A stretch of DNA of 64,000 bases from Laetiporus sulphureus 93-53. Its lineage: Eukaryota; Basidiomycota; Agaricomycetes; Polyporales; Laetiporaceae. Location of the stretch: positions 1,430,074 through 1,494,073 of the forward strand of contig NW_024468510.1 in NCBI RefSeq assembly GCF_001632365.1, read 5' to 3'. Position numbers and translations under genes: made by a program. Below the pieces are notes generated by a model. It did not search any database. It worked only from the letters and a program-made list of their open reading frames with translations, and was not told the DNA's origin. Every line of letters starts with the position of its first letter. Positions within the stretch are counted from its first letter, which is position 1. Positions 52,047 to 63,486 of this stretch are shown in pieces.

Positions 52047-53559
52047 GCGGTGTCGCGTTTCGTCTCCGGCCCACTGTCATATGCATGAAATTCCATAAAA
52101 ACGACGACGTCTCCCCCTGATCTCGGCGGTAACATCGACGAATACGCGGCTCGATATGCGCCCTGTCTCATGCTCCGGGAATCATATGCCTATGTTATCA
52201 GCCGTCCACGTCGGACAGCCCTGAATAACCCTTACTCTGTAGTCCTCGCACGGTGCATTCCAACATTCCTGCCATTTTTCTCCTGTCAGATTCGTGCGGG
52301 CCATGATGGTGACCAGGGTAAAAGATGTGGATGAGGTGAGCAGTCATCGAGTAGTTCCGTTGGTTGGTAGGCGAGTGGGCTGCGCTGCGGCCTGCGACGT
52401 GACTTTCTTTTTTCATTGCCGCGTGCTCATTTCTGCTCATAGTAGGTCGGGTCGCTTCCCAACCATAAACTGCGCCCATCGTCATCGCGTCATCTTTGCG
52501 CTGATACCGCAAGGCAGGGAATGCGTCTCGGTCACGTGGGGTGATCCTCTCATAACGGCGGGCGCGTCGCTCCTCCCGTTTATAGCATCTCGCATCAATG
52601 CATTGTGTCTGAGGCCATGCTGCAGCCTGCAGGTGGCCGTGCGGTCAAGCACACCTTATCTCCCTCCCTTGTCCACCGTCCACACCCCTTCACAACCCGG
52701 CATGTTTGAAATCGCATGGGAGCCAGTGTGTAGCCTCCCTTAACACAAGCCTAGCTCAGCATTGACTGCCTGGCGTTCAACCCGACCCGAGCGGCCACAG
52801 TCGTCGCCATCGGGAGGCGTCTACTATCCACGGCTGGGTAACCAAGCTGCGCGGGACTCTGACGGGGAACGAGCGCGTCAGGAGCCGTGGCATTCGGGAG
52901 ATGCGAGATGCCCGTGCGATCCGGGCGCACAAAAAAAGGATGAACATCTCAGAAGGCAGCCGCGGTTTCCTCTACTGGTTCTCCTTCCTCCCTGCTTCTC
53001 GGAAGCACGCTGCGCAGAGACCGCGTATGGTAGTGCACCGCAGTCATCGGAGAGGGAGCAATAGTGGGCAGCGGTCGCATGCGTCCAGGTCCCATTCTTC
53101 CCAACGTAGCAAGAAATCCCAGCCTGGGCAGGGTAGCCGGCTTCGGCGTGCACAGCATAGTCAGCGGAGCGGAGGGAGTGGGAATACTGGCAAAGCTAGC
53201 GGTTCCAGTGGCCAACGGGACCGGCGAAAGTGAATGCTGTGGCGTGTACGACGCGCCGTTGATGTGAAGTTCGTATTGCTTTCCTTGCTGTGCTGTTCTA
53301 TATCGCGCTTTGCCAAGGTGAAGTTGAAGAACCATGTGTATACTGTTGTGTTCCCGTTGTGGCTGTACTTTCGTTAAGAACATTAAGTAGACTTTGATAG
53401 GTATTCCAATGTGTCCCCTGTGTACCGCTGCATATCACTAACAAATGTCAGGTGGAGGGCGTCAGACACGCCACTCTCAGAACTAGATGCTCCAGCTGGA
53501 AGCATCCATACCAAGCTTGTGCCCACAACTAAGCCCTGGATCATGAATCCTATATGTCC
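52047..53559. other. Upstream of the LINE; one doubtful minus-strand frame
   Basis: The first few hundred bases may be the LINE 5' UTR. The minus-strand frame from an ATG at 53335 to a stop at 52949 (128 codons, contains TASFASIPTPSAPLTMLC and LGRMGPGRMRPLPTIAP) has a C/G/T-rich third position, as in real genes here. The plus strand is open too and the peptide is low in complexity. No RNA gene or second repeat copy seen. Confidence 0.4.
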
Positions 53560-54708
53560 TCAATCAGATTCCTCAGGAACATCAGGCTCCACAAGCGGTT
53601 CCTTCACTACTTTCTTCTTTTTATTCTTCCGTTTGCGCTTCTTCTTTGGGGAACTTGAGGAGGGATCACCCACTTCCTGCGACGGTGGGCCGTGGAGATT
53701 GAGTAGAGGAACTGCGAGTGTGTCATTCCGTTTAGACTGTGGTGTTGACGGAGCTGGAGGGTATTGGGCAGTCTGTTCTGAGGTCTTCTTAGGTGATAAG
53801 GGTGAGGCTATGGTAGATGGGCACAGCCCCACTTGTCAGATAGATTATCCATTTATATATATTCACGACTCACTAGATGGTGGCGGCGTAGATGTCTTTG
53901 CAGGCTGAAAGAACGATGATGTCTTGGTATCTGATGAAATCTCCGCAGTCGGTTTGCGGGGTGTCGCAGGCTCGACCGCTTTCTCAGCGGGAGGAGAATC
54001 GGATGGCATCGTCACAGATGCATCTTCATCGTACTTGCGTTTCTTCTTTTTCTTCTTTTTCTTCTTCTTCGGAGAGGATGGTGATGGAGGTGCACTTGCA
54101 TGTTCTGACTGATGGTGCTCCTCTCTGTGCTGCGTGGGAGTGCTCGAACTTTCCGCTGCACGTCCATTCGTATCGTGCTTCAACTTGGCATCGCCTTCAG
54201 CAGTATCCTGCGCTTTTGCTACGTCGATGTCGGCGGAGTGAACTTTCTTTGTTTTCGTGGGCCTCGCGAACGGGTCGATCTTAGGTTTCTTCTTGATAGC
54301 AGTGGCCCTGCTCTCATCCTCGTCGTCTGAAGGACCGGCTGCAATGTCCCTCTCTTCCTCTCTTTGGCGTTTCTTCCCCGAACGTCCAGTCAGCTTATTC
54401 TTAAGGCGCGCAGTATCTCTGCTGAACGTGGTGCTAGACTCGGGGGGCGTCGCCCCTACACCCAACCTACCAGAAACGTTCAGCTGAGACCACGCCGCCA
54501 CAGAATGAATATATACGCACCTAGGCGGTCGACGCATATGCTCTTCCAGTTCCCTCTCTTCATCGCGTCGAGAACTCGAGGAAGGCAGCTGCGCCGTGCT
54601 AGATTTCATCCATGACGAGATCAAATTCTGCGTGAAGGCCATGGACATGTCGACTTGGGCCTGGAGGGTCTCAGCGTCGATATCATCTTCAAAGTCCACC
54701 TCTGCCAT
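53560..54708 (-). CDS. Lysine-rich putative nuclear protein (DUF3245-like)
   Basis: Function unknown. Starts MAEVDFEDDIDAETLQAQVD and MAFTQNLISSWMKS, then a splice joins RRPPR to LGVGATPPES and RLKNKLTGRSGKKRQREEE. This pattern resembles the small fungal family DUF3245 (from memory, not checked). The rest is disordered and highly charged, with a run of ten or more Lys encoded near 54041-54070 and a second basic block (KKKRKRKNKKKKVVKE) at the C-terminus, typical of nucleolar proteins. Two introns (about 54475-54523 and 53833-53875). It ends VEPDVPEESD. Divergent from the Gemin2 homolog across 309 bp. Confidence 0.75.
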
Positions 54709-55017
54709 GACAGGGACATAAATGTGGTGAAGCAGGAGTAGATGGATATGCCTCGCGATTGCGAGTAGCGGTTGAAGGTGTCGCGACTTTCAAGTTACAC
54801 AAACGACGAGCTTCGTCGATCGCAGACGAACAGAGTAGCGCCCGTACTGTGCGTGTGATGTGATCCGACCAGATCAATCCTTCCTTTCGACCTCACCTCA
54901 CTGAGTGGTTTATTGTGCAGCCGGATATCTCTCAAGATCTCAAGCTCAAGTTCCGCTGGTCCTACGTCCACGCATCCATCCACATCTGAAGATTTCTCGG
55001 TGCTAAATCATCTGGCT
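54709..55017. promoter_or_regulatory. Divergent promoter of the Lys-rich protein and GEMIN2 homologs
   Basis: 309 bp between ATGs at 54708 (minus) and 55018 (plus). Frames are short and without features. No TATA box. Confidence 0.55.
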
Positions 55018-56371
55018 ATGTCCTTTAAACGCAAGTTCTCCGACCACCACTCCCCCGACTCGGATGAGGATGAACCGTCCTTGGGTAAGCAAGTCTTGCC
55101 CGTTGCCAAGCTGCCGCACAACTTCAGTGGCGAGCCGACGGACGGGATGCAGTATCTTTTCATGGTCAGGTGAGATCGTGTCTTTGATAGCACCCGTCAA
55201 TAATGATTCACGCGTAGCATTTGTACTTCAGACGGGATGCCAGGTTACTCCCTCGCGTCACGCGCTCAGCGAACCCGTACGAAATACAGGAAGAAGTCGA
55301 GACGGTGGCAGTGGAGACTACATATCGTAGCGGCTCACATCCTGCACTACCCTCTGAGGCCTGGCGGGAGACATTCTTGAGACATTTCCGTAACTTCCGC
55401 AAGGTGCGTATGATCATTCATGCTGGTTCTATTGTGTCATTCTCACAAGGCTACGTAGAATGCCGTTCAACCAACAATTCACGTACAGATTCCACCTGCG
55501 GGTCCATCTCGGAAAGTCGTGCCTGAGAAAAAGGAGCGCGATCTCTGGTGGGCGTTTCTGAATGGCCGACCAGCGTCGGAGTGGAACCCTCCGAAGCAGC
55601 CAAAGAAATCCAAGCAGAAGCAGCGGTATGCAAGTGGAGATGACAGGTATGGCGGGAGTATGCGAGGCTTCGAGAAAGAGCACGAGACGGTGCTTTCCTA
55701 CGATTCGATGGAGCAGACGTACTCGATGTCCACGCAGGAGGAGGGTTGGCATACTACCGCAGAAGGAGTCGAGCTGGCGAGCACAAGCGCTGTCGACTTT
55801 GCAGGCTCGCTGCCTACGCCTAACGGTACTCCCGCGCCGTCGGAATTTGGAGAAGGGCCTTCCAATCATGACCGAAGTGAAGAGGCTGTGAATGCTGCTA
55901 CATCGGCGCTTATACCTCCAGAGCCCACTCCGTCGCTCATGCAGCGTATCGATCATGTAAGTGCTGGCTTCGCAGACGTTTCCTACGCTAAACCCTTTTC
56001 AGCGTTACGCGCTACACCTCCTCATGTACTTTACGTACTGGATAAACCTGCAACTAGAGCACCCTAATTCCCAGCATGAAATCAGTGAGACACACGCGCG
56101 ATGGATGTTCGTTCTGCTATCTCGCGTAGAAGACTACATCTCTGCGGATGAGATGAGCCTACTACGCAACCTGGCAAGGGCGTGCATAAGGTGGATTGGA
56201 GAGAGCAAGCGCCTTCAGGATGTGGAGGCGACTACCGAGTCACCAGCACCGGCACCGTCTCGGATGGACGAACGCTCGTGTTGGATGGTCATAACCGCTG
56301 TCGTCGGCATCTGGGGTCAGAAGGACTTGTGGATGGACGCTGAAGCCGTGCTGGCGAAACTGCAGTTGTAG
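55018..56371 (+). CDS. Gemin2/Brr1-family snRNP assembly protein
   Basis: Acts with SMN in cytoplasmic assembly of Sm rings on spliceosomal snRNAs; yeast Brr1 supports snRNP biogenesis. Starts MSFKRKFSDHHSPDSDEDE, then LPVAKLPHNFSGEPTDGMQY and LFMVRRDARLLP across an intron (human Gemin2 has a matching leader ending in EYLRRVQ). A middle charged block with LWWAFLNGRPASEWNPPKQP follows. The C-terminal helical domain has LMQRIDHRYALHLLMYFTYW, ARWMFVLLSRVEDYISADEM, LRNLARACIRWIGESKR, WMVITAVVGIWGQKDLWMDA. A low-complexity linker of about 120 residues (after KQPKKSKQKQRY) separates the two halves. The match is by pattern; sequence drift in this family is high. Confidence 0.85.
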
Positions 56372-57273
56372 TCTGTGAGCTGCATGTATACTCTTCTCCT
56401 CGTGTCCTAAAATATAACACGCCGCTTTGGTGCGCAGGCTGTGCGGACTGTGATGTGCTGCCGTATCAAATCAATTGCGAATAATGATGTCCGAACTGTC
56501 GTGATCTAGGCATCAATCATGGGCGCGCTGCCACCGCCTCGCCGCAACAGGCTTGACATAGAACGTCCGTGCTAGTCCTGTTTCGCTATCGTGGGCTTCG
56601 CACAGGTGTTCTGAGTGCCTCGCTTATCTCTATAACAGCACCTCGAGGACCGCTCTAGTGAATACATCTTGTCGGTTGCGCGAGATTGCGAACTCGCTGT
56701 GGCGCTGAATGTCAGGTAAGGTTGGGTCTCGATCAGGCATGTTCCCAGACGAAATTGGGCTTTGCGCGGCAGGCATGCAAAGGCTCGGCGTTTCGATAGC
56801 GGCCATTAGAACCCTCAAACAGACTAAAAAATGTCGAGTCCAAGGCGAGCGGTGAAAGATAGCCGCCGACGCGTTGCTACCCGCCGGGCTGCGCTATTCG
56901 ACTTGCGCGAGGGACGTTCAAAGCCCTCCCGAGCGAGCACGAGTCTCTGGAAGATACTTGGAAGCGAAAAGGAGGGTGTTGGAGAGCAACGGTGTGCCTG
57001 CATTTGCGCAGAAGCTGCGCCGTAACCGAATTTGAGCGCGCCGGCGGCTCGAACCTGGACATAGAGTGCCTCGGGGTCCAATGGCAGTGCGTGGGATATC
57101 CGGACGCCGCAGACCGCACAGGCGCCGGGGGACCGGTTTGCTCGCTATAAGGAACCCAACTCGCTTCAAACTCTTCCTCTCGTCGTCCTCCCGAACAGAG
57201 TTGTTTAGCCTTTCGTTCACGCCCTTCGTTTAAATCCCCCACGACCAGTAACGCTCTCCAAGGACCTCCGACC
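56372..57273. promoter_or_regulatory. Upstream region of the Kre9-like gene with a TATA box
   Basis: TATAA at 57146-57150 (CTCGCTATAAGG) is followed by a C/T-rich leader (CTCTTCCTCTCGTCGTCCTC), typical of a strongly expressed fungal gene. Frames at 56824-57305 on the minus strand are chance. Nothing else seen. Confidence 0.65.
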
Positions 57274-58072
57274 ATGATCTTCGCCCGTGCTGCCGTCGTC
57301 CTCACCTTCGCCGCCTCGGCCTTCGCCTACACTGTCACCCAGCCCTCCAACAGCAGCGGCTGGAATACCAGCGGCCCCAACACCGTCAAGTGGTCGACGG
57401 TCTCCACCGATGCATCCAACATCACCATCGTTCTCGACAACCAGGTGTGTTCCTCCGACTGTCCGCCACACATGTTCGTTTTCTGATCAGGCACATTGCA
57501 ACTGCAGAGCGAGACCCCCCAGTACTCTGAAGTGCTTGCAACTGATATCCAAGGAAGCCTTGGCTCGTACACCGTGAACCCTCCTGATGGCGGGTGGAAG
57601 TCGGGAACCGGCTTCCGCGTCAACCTCGTCAAGTCGGAAAGCGAGGAAACAACCATTTACGCCCAGTCGGATGACTTCACCATTACCGAGAGCACCTCGA
57701 GCACCTACTCCAGCGGTTCGTCCACTGCGACAAGCTCTACGGCCTCGTTTTCATCCACTGGGTCAGTATCTGTTACCTCTTCGTCGTCCGGTTCTTCATC
57801 CGGTTCTTTGTCCGGTTCATCCGCTTCCACTTCTTCTGGTGCTTCTGCTTCTGTCGCCAGTTCTGCTTCGTGAGTTTGATGGGTCCCGGAATGGCCTTTA
57901 CTTGACGCTTGTTCGACCACACTCTAACACCGATTCTGCCTCTAGGTCCGGTTCCCACACCGCGACTGGCTCAGCCAGCAGCACTTCTTCCTCCAGCGCT
58001 GCTGCTGCAGGCATGGGTGTCCAGACTGGCCTGCTCAGCCTGCTCGCCCTCCTTGGTGTCGCTCTTGCCTAA
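57274..58072 (+). CDS. Secreted Kre9/Knh1-like, Ser-rich GPI-anchored protein
   Basis: Cell-surface protein of the Kre9/Knh1-like N-terminal (Ig-like) family. Three exons (57274-57444, 57508-57869, 57946-58072) join in frame to 219 residues. Signal peptide MIFARAAVVLTFAASAFA with a good cleavage site after AFA. Domain: YTVTQPSNSSGWNTSGPNTV, KWSTVSTDASNITIVLDNQ, then YTVNPPDGGWKSGTGFRVNL, and IYAQSDDFTIT, as in the family. A 95-residue Ser/Thr/Gly tail (O-mannosylation target) leads to a hydrophobic C-terminal end, GLLSLLALLGVALA, the GPI signal. Candidate omega site in SSAAAAG. The role in beta-1,6-glucan is inferred from the family only. Confidence 0.9.
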
Positions 58073-58566
58073 ATGACCGCTCCTTGTCAAGTCGGTTGGT
58101 TGTACGGCGTGGACTTTCCCTCGCATCCCTTTTGAATAATATTCGTATATTGGACGTTGCGCGGCTTGTCCGTGACTGGTATATTATTGGGTTTACTTTT
58201 CACTTTACTGTGTGTCGAGCGAGATATCCTAGACGGTGCCGCCGTTGTATGGACCTTTGTGACAGTGCACCTACAAAAATACCTGGTTGTGTTCTGTAGC
58301 TCACGAGGATGTAGTGACTGCTCAGCAATATCGATATGTCATTTCATAGTATGCCCGACGTTATGGATGTGAATGGACACCGCGATGGGCTTTGAGGATC
58401 CTGTCCCACGCATCATGCATTCTGCTCAGTACAAATTCAGGGAAACCACACGTTTATCGCATGCGTTTTGTCCTGTGCTCCGCAGCTGTGAAAAGGTCCA
58501 CCGGCAGGTGGTTACATCAGGAAATTTGAGTTGAGATTATAACCGAAGGCCGCAAAGAGATAGCTT
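58073..58566. other. 3' flank of the Kre9-like gene
   Basis: Polyadenylation should occur here (several TATATTATT-type runs). No gene recognised. Confidence 0.5.
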
Positions 58567-59033
58567 TACAGTACAACCTGCTCATAACGCATAACGTCGG
58601 TGCCCAGGTTTGGCTATGCATTATGAGGTAGTATGCATTACCAGGCTGTCACATAGTGTGACGTTGAGTGACTATGCGTGACTTTTCAAGGTAGGGCTGT
58701 CACGCACACAAAATAGGCCTCACATTTCTACTACTTTTTTGCGACAAACCTGGTTTAGTACCCCCAAATTTGGACATAAACATAATTTATAAACATAATT
58801 ACGGGACAAAAATGGTGTTATGCGTCCTGTATAACCTTCAATGCACGTGAAACTTCCTAGTTAGGCATTATTCTCACGATATCATAATGCATAATGCCGC
58901 GTTTTAGGTATGCATTATGCGGTATGAGATCTCATGCATAATTTGGCGGGCACCAACTCCGTGCCCACATGGAGCTATGCGTTATGAGGTGTTATGCACT
59001 ATGAGGGAATGCATTATGAGCAGGTGTACTGTA
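58567..59033. mobile_element. Complete MITE with TA-flanked terminal inverted repeats, 467 bp
   Basis: Left end TACAGTACAACCTGCTCATA and right end (reverse complement) TACAGTACACCTGCTCATAA match with one indel over about 25 bases. If TA is the target duplication, the inverted repeats begin CAGTACA, the pattern of Tc1/mariner and Fot1/pogo-type elements. The inside has no coding frame; it is full of CATAATGCAT palindromes, and a stretch near 58939-58970 can fold (GGGCACCAACTCCGTGCCC). A related fragment is at 25025-25117. Confidence 0.8.
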
Positions 59034-61850
59034 TAATGTTTGCGCGAGGCTTACTTAGCGATTGTACTGGTGCGGGACGTATTATGATTGCTTACAATCT
59101 GCGGCAAACAGTTATAACACTGGCTGAAATATTATAATCGCCTTATTGCTGTTTACAATCAAGTCCGGATCGCTCATAATCGCACATGTTCGTACCTGAC
59201 AGAGATTATAAGCTTATTTTAAGTGCGAACTAACGTAGCTGGGGGGGTTAGAAGTGATGGAAGACGCTTAATACTAGTTCAGTATCTGCACTGATGCCCG
59301 CCAACTCCAAGCTGCGGTCCAAGCACCCAAGGTACACGACAACACGAGATTAGTATCACTCTATGCTTCATACATACAGGAAGTGAAAAATAGACTCGCT
59401 AGATTATTTCCTACCAAGGACTCTGCCGGAGAAACTTGCTACTCCCGATGTGACTGCACAACACACCTGTTCATCATGACTCGCTGAGCCACGCTCAGAA
59501 CGCACATCCACCTACCTGACGATGTTCTTATCCCTCACTCTCTTCACCTTTCATGAACTCCTCGCATGACTTGTCAGACTATTAACCACAGATATTCGTA
59601 CCAAGGTCTTGCTTGTCGCTGAATTGAATCGTTCATCAACACTCATATTCGTTTGACATGGAGCACACATGACAATGCGATGATGTTCTTCGCCTCCGCC
59701 CGGGACACTGCCGACTTGCTCCGTATTCCACAAGTTTCCCGCCAGTCCGTTGGCGATCTCCTCAATATTCTCGTCGAGCTTTTCGAATAGCTGGAGGCCC
59801 GGGTGCGATGAGGGAGAGCTCGGATGCTACCAATCTGTTCGATATGAACCTGTAATCCAAATAGGCGTTCGTAAAGGAATCCAAACAGTCAGCGACAAAG
59901 GGACACTTGCTCTGTACAGTGCCAAAATGGTGGAACTTGATTGAGGAACCTCGCGACTCGACTAGCTAAACCGACACTCGACCACATGGTGAGAAAATCA
60001 ACAGAATCGACGTCTTCGTGTTGGTAGCAGATGTCCCATGCTCGATCTGCTATCAAGAAATCTAACAGAGATTATTAAGCAAGATGGACATTGCAAGGCC
60101 TACATGAAGGTGAATGCAGTAGAGTGGGAATCGCGAAGTGCAGGTCGGTAACGTGAAGGCGGAGCATGTTCATGAGATGAGATCAGGTACAGAGTCGCGA
60201 AGGAAAACGCTACAAGATGGCTCATGAAATCGACTATCACCACCGACATGATCCAACACGCACCACGAGCAGTATCCCCATCCTCACTTATCCGTTCTCA
60301 TAAGAACGCTTACCTGCTGCCCTTCCGAGCTGTGACGACCGAATACCACACGAACGAGCTTCGGCGGGATGCACAAACACCTTAAATTACATATGCTTCT
60401 CGCCCTCCATCTCAACAGCTCAGCAGTCCCGGTTTGTTGCACTGCCTCAGAGAGCAGATAGGTGCGCTTCTGCGGCTAGCGTGGGAGGTGTCCACTGTCC
60501 AGTACCGCTCCGCGGGGAGGATGGCGACGAATACATTGACAGCTTGCATCGTCTCTGTGCTTGCAGTGATCGGCATCAGTGCGCGAAACCTCAGGGCCCT
60601 GAGGTTCTCGTCGGACGCAGAGAGATAGTTGAGGTAGCCTCGACTTGGACAGAGTGCTTTGTGAGACTGAGAGTGCCGATGGCAGAGTGAGGCAAAGACT
60701 TCGAAATTCACGATCCAAGATCGAGGTAAGCCAAAACGAGTAATAGAGTCGGACTGAGGAAGACTCTAGAGTTCTGGGAGGACCATAGAGCAGAGCCACA
60801 GCGAGCAAGACGGTGATCCCGACGGAATGAGCAGGAACTTCGTGAACGGTCAAAATCGCACTGTGGCGCTGTGGCGCTGAGAGTGACGCGTCTTCGGCGC
60901 TTATTTGGGACTGTCTACGCAGGATCTAATGTCGCATCTATAGTGCACTGGTAAGTGGCACCGATATTTTAGCATCAAGTGTTTCCCGTGCGCGTGCGTG
61001 TTCGAGTCCGACGGTAAACATTCTTGCGATGTTTGGTGAGTGAGTACAAAGTTGAAGCTTCAACTTGTAAGGCGCTTGATCGTGAATGAGGTCTACGGGC
61101 AGTAGACGGCAATAGAGATAAACAAGGTACGGAACGGATGCTTAGTTGCCTACTATGTATACAAACAAAAATTTTGATACAATGTGTATGCCGGGTTTAC
61201 TCATGATTATAATCACTGCTTGCTGCGATTACAACGTCTCCGGTGTCCGATAGTAATCCATTAGTGTACGGATTATTATACATTATAATGTGGTACTGCT
61301 GCGATTGTAACCGGTTGCGCAAATCGTTCAGGTTTTCGTAACTGCTCGCATAGGGGTCAATATAATTTTCGCAATAGCTACAATTTAAACCGCTTATTCG
61401 CGCTTATGCAACGCGAACCAAATTTCCTGATGACGCATCAGGTTGCAGGGCGTGTAGTTGATAGCGCGGCGCGGGATCTCTTTTTCTTTCGCCGCCAACC
61501 TCTGTTTCGCATCGTCCTCCTCCGTCTCGACTCCCTCAGCCTGTCGATATGGCGGGACGGGGCAGTGCATGGCATCATTCTGTCCTGCTCTCTCCGGAGT
61601 CTCCCATCTGACCACTGGCTCGCATTTCGACAGGCTATGATCGTCTAACGGTGCCGCGCAGGATCATCGCCGCGGTCCTCATTCGCGGGCTTACAGTATG
61701 CACGACCAATGTTCCGCGCATCCAGGCTCATAGATCAACCATGACCAAACATGAACGGCCATAGTCATCAAAATAGCACCGCTTGACAGTGGCAGGCACG
61801 CAGACGACGCGCGTACCGATCATACAAACAGGCAGCCTGCTAGTATACAG
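59034..61850. other. Gene-poor, AT-richer region with decayed repeats
   Basis: Two AT-rich patches, 59060-59230 and 61180-61390, are rich in ATTATAATC, GCGATTGTAAC and similar. They may be remnants of one more element family, but no inverted repeat pair could be fixed. Frames on the minus strand near 59551-59830 (LFEKLDENIEEIANGLAGN) and 60412-60850 could be fragments of genes but have no start, splice pattern or domain I can defend. No tRNA found. Confidence 0.4.
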
Positions 61851-63486
61851 TTATGCAGCAGCTTTACCATCTCCGTCCTTCAATCTGTACTCCCCTCCCA
61901 ACGTCTTCACGAAATCGATCGACTTCGCTAGCTGGCCGGTGCTATCGAGCTCAATGCAGAACTGCTCCAGCTCTCCTTGCTCCACTCTTCCTGCGATGTC
62001 TCGCCTATCCAGCGGGCTATATCTCCATCTCTTCTCCAGCTCCGCAGCAAGTTTGTGCTTATCCTGTGTCGGATCACACTTAACGAGATCCGCGCAAGAG
62101 CTCGAAGGACTACCCACCTGACCCCGCAGCGTCTTGTGCCACACCGACCTCAACTCTCTGACAGTCAGTTTGTGTGCTCCAAGGTAAAACCAAGCGTCCT
62201 TTAAGCATTGATGCTGCTCAGTACTTCCCCATGCTTTGCAGCGAACGCCGACCAACATACCGTCGCACAAGGGTTCGCGAACATGTGGAACACCGAATCT
62301 ACTGGTCGCCGATCACCCTGCACGATGTATTCCTTCATGTTCTGGTTTACGATCTCCTCGCTCCAGCTGATGAGGTAGCTTGATGGCCCTTCGTACACGA
62401 GAGGCTGCAGCACGAACATCATATCGTCGTGGATGTGGATTCGCATGCACGGATCGCGCATCCATTCCAGGCTAGAATTCTTCGTCAGGAACACGGACAG
62501 TGTCTGACTGCAAAAAGCTTCGCTTACTTCTCGATGCCTATCATCTATGATTGCAAGTCAGTGTCTCCTCGCTGAGCTTGTTGCTTGAAGGCTTACTGTA
62601 TCATCATCAAGCCCTAGTCGCTCCTGCAACATCCGGTAGGTATACGGTCCAGCCGTTATGGCAGCCGTCGCGGGTGGTCGTGAATATTCAAGATACGAGA
62701 AGTTTATCTGCAGCTCCTTTGTTTTTTGGGGCTTCGCCTTGCTCTTGGACTGCTCAGAGTGCGCAGGAGCGCCTCTTCTAGATGTCCTGGCTTCTACGAT
62801 GACTTGCGCCTGCTTTGATTTGGGGTCCTCGGAGACTCGTCTGGATGTCACATGGGGAACGGTTTCGCTGGTGTTTGGAGCACTTTTCCTAGGCTTCATT
62901 GCACTCTGGCTCTCTGGTTGTATGTCATCCGGAAAAGAAGCTGAAGCTTCAGCAAACTCATCGTCGTCCGAACTGTCCGTATCTTCTGCGTCTTGGCTTT
63001 TCTTGGCCGTTTGCGTAGGGGCACTTGAAGAAAATGCGCTCTTTGAGGTGCCGGTCAATCCTGCTGTAACACATCGAAGCTCTCGTCTTACCTTGTGTTC
63101 GTCCGGGTCTTGGACGGCTTTCTTTGCGCGATACAGCTTGCGTGGGGTAGCGACGCGTGTAGGGACGGCCTTGGCGACGCCTTCCTTCTTGCTTTCGAGC
63201 TCTTCGCGAAGTTGTGCGTTTTCGACGTGCAAATTCCGTATCTTCCGAGATGCTGCCGCTTTCTCAGCCTGCAGCCGGTTCACCTGGCCCTCCAGCTCCT
63301 TCATCCGCTGCTCAGATCGGGCTATCGCGGCAACGAACCTGCGCTGAACGCTGGTAATCGTCGCGGCGACTGCGGCTAGCTGCACGAGGGGAACGGTTAA
63401 TGCATTATGTAGCGTGATAGTCGGCAAGACAATAGCACCTCGTCGCGCAAAGTACAGAGCTCGATGTTATCCTCGGTCGCAACCAT
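61851..63486 (-). CDS. Coiled-coil protein, function unknown
   Basis: I do not recognise this gene. Starts MVATEDNIELCTLRDE, splices to LAAVAATITSVQRRFVAAIA and QRMKELEGQVNRLQAEKAAA, giving a basic N-terminal coiled coil to about residue 85 with heptad leucines. An acidic/Ser/Lys-rich middle follows (TDSSDDDEFAEASAS, SKSKAKPQKTKELQ). The C-terminal third looks folded: FSYLEYSRPPATAAITAGPY, DPCMRIHIHDDMMFVLQPLV, SSYLISWSEEIVNQNMKEYI, DAWFYLGAHKLTVRELRSVW, WRYSPLDRRDIAGRVEQGEL. It ends GGEYRLKDGDGKAAA. The N-terminal layout is like shugoshin or septation proteins, but the C-terminus is not, so I name no function. At least four exons; exact borders between 62150 and 62560 not fixed. Confidence 0.75.

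Noticed and set aside
51211..52098. 295-codon plus-strand frame
   Set aside because: Antisense to the zinc-knuckle ORF1 and without domains.
61000..61030. GTTCGAGTCC, a tRNA T-arm-like sequence
   Set aside because: The flanking bases do not pair as a T stem and no acceptor or anticodon arm is found.
58073..61850. CRISPR-like array
   Set aside because: The repeats are palindromic MITE parts of irregular spacing, and the genome is eukaryotic.
62658..63347. 229-codon plus-strand frame with hydrophobic stretches
   Set aside because: Antisense to the coiled-coil gene; its apparent membrane segments mirror the Lys/Glu/Gln-rich coding strand.
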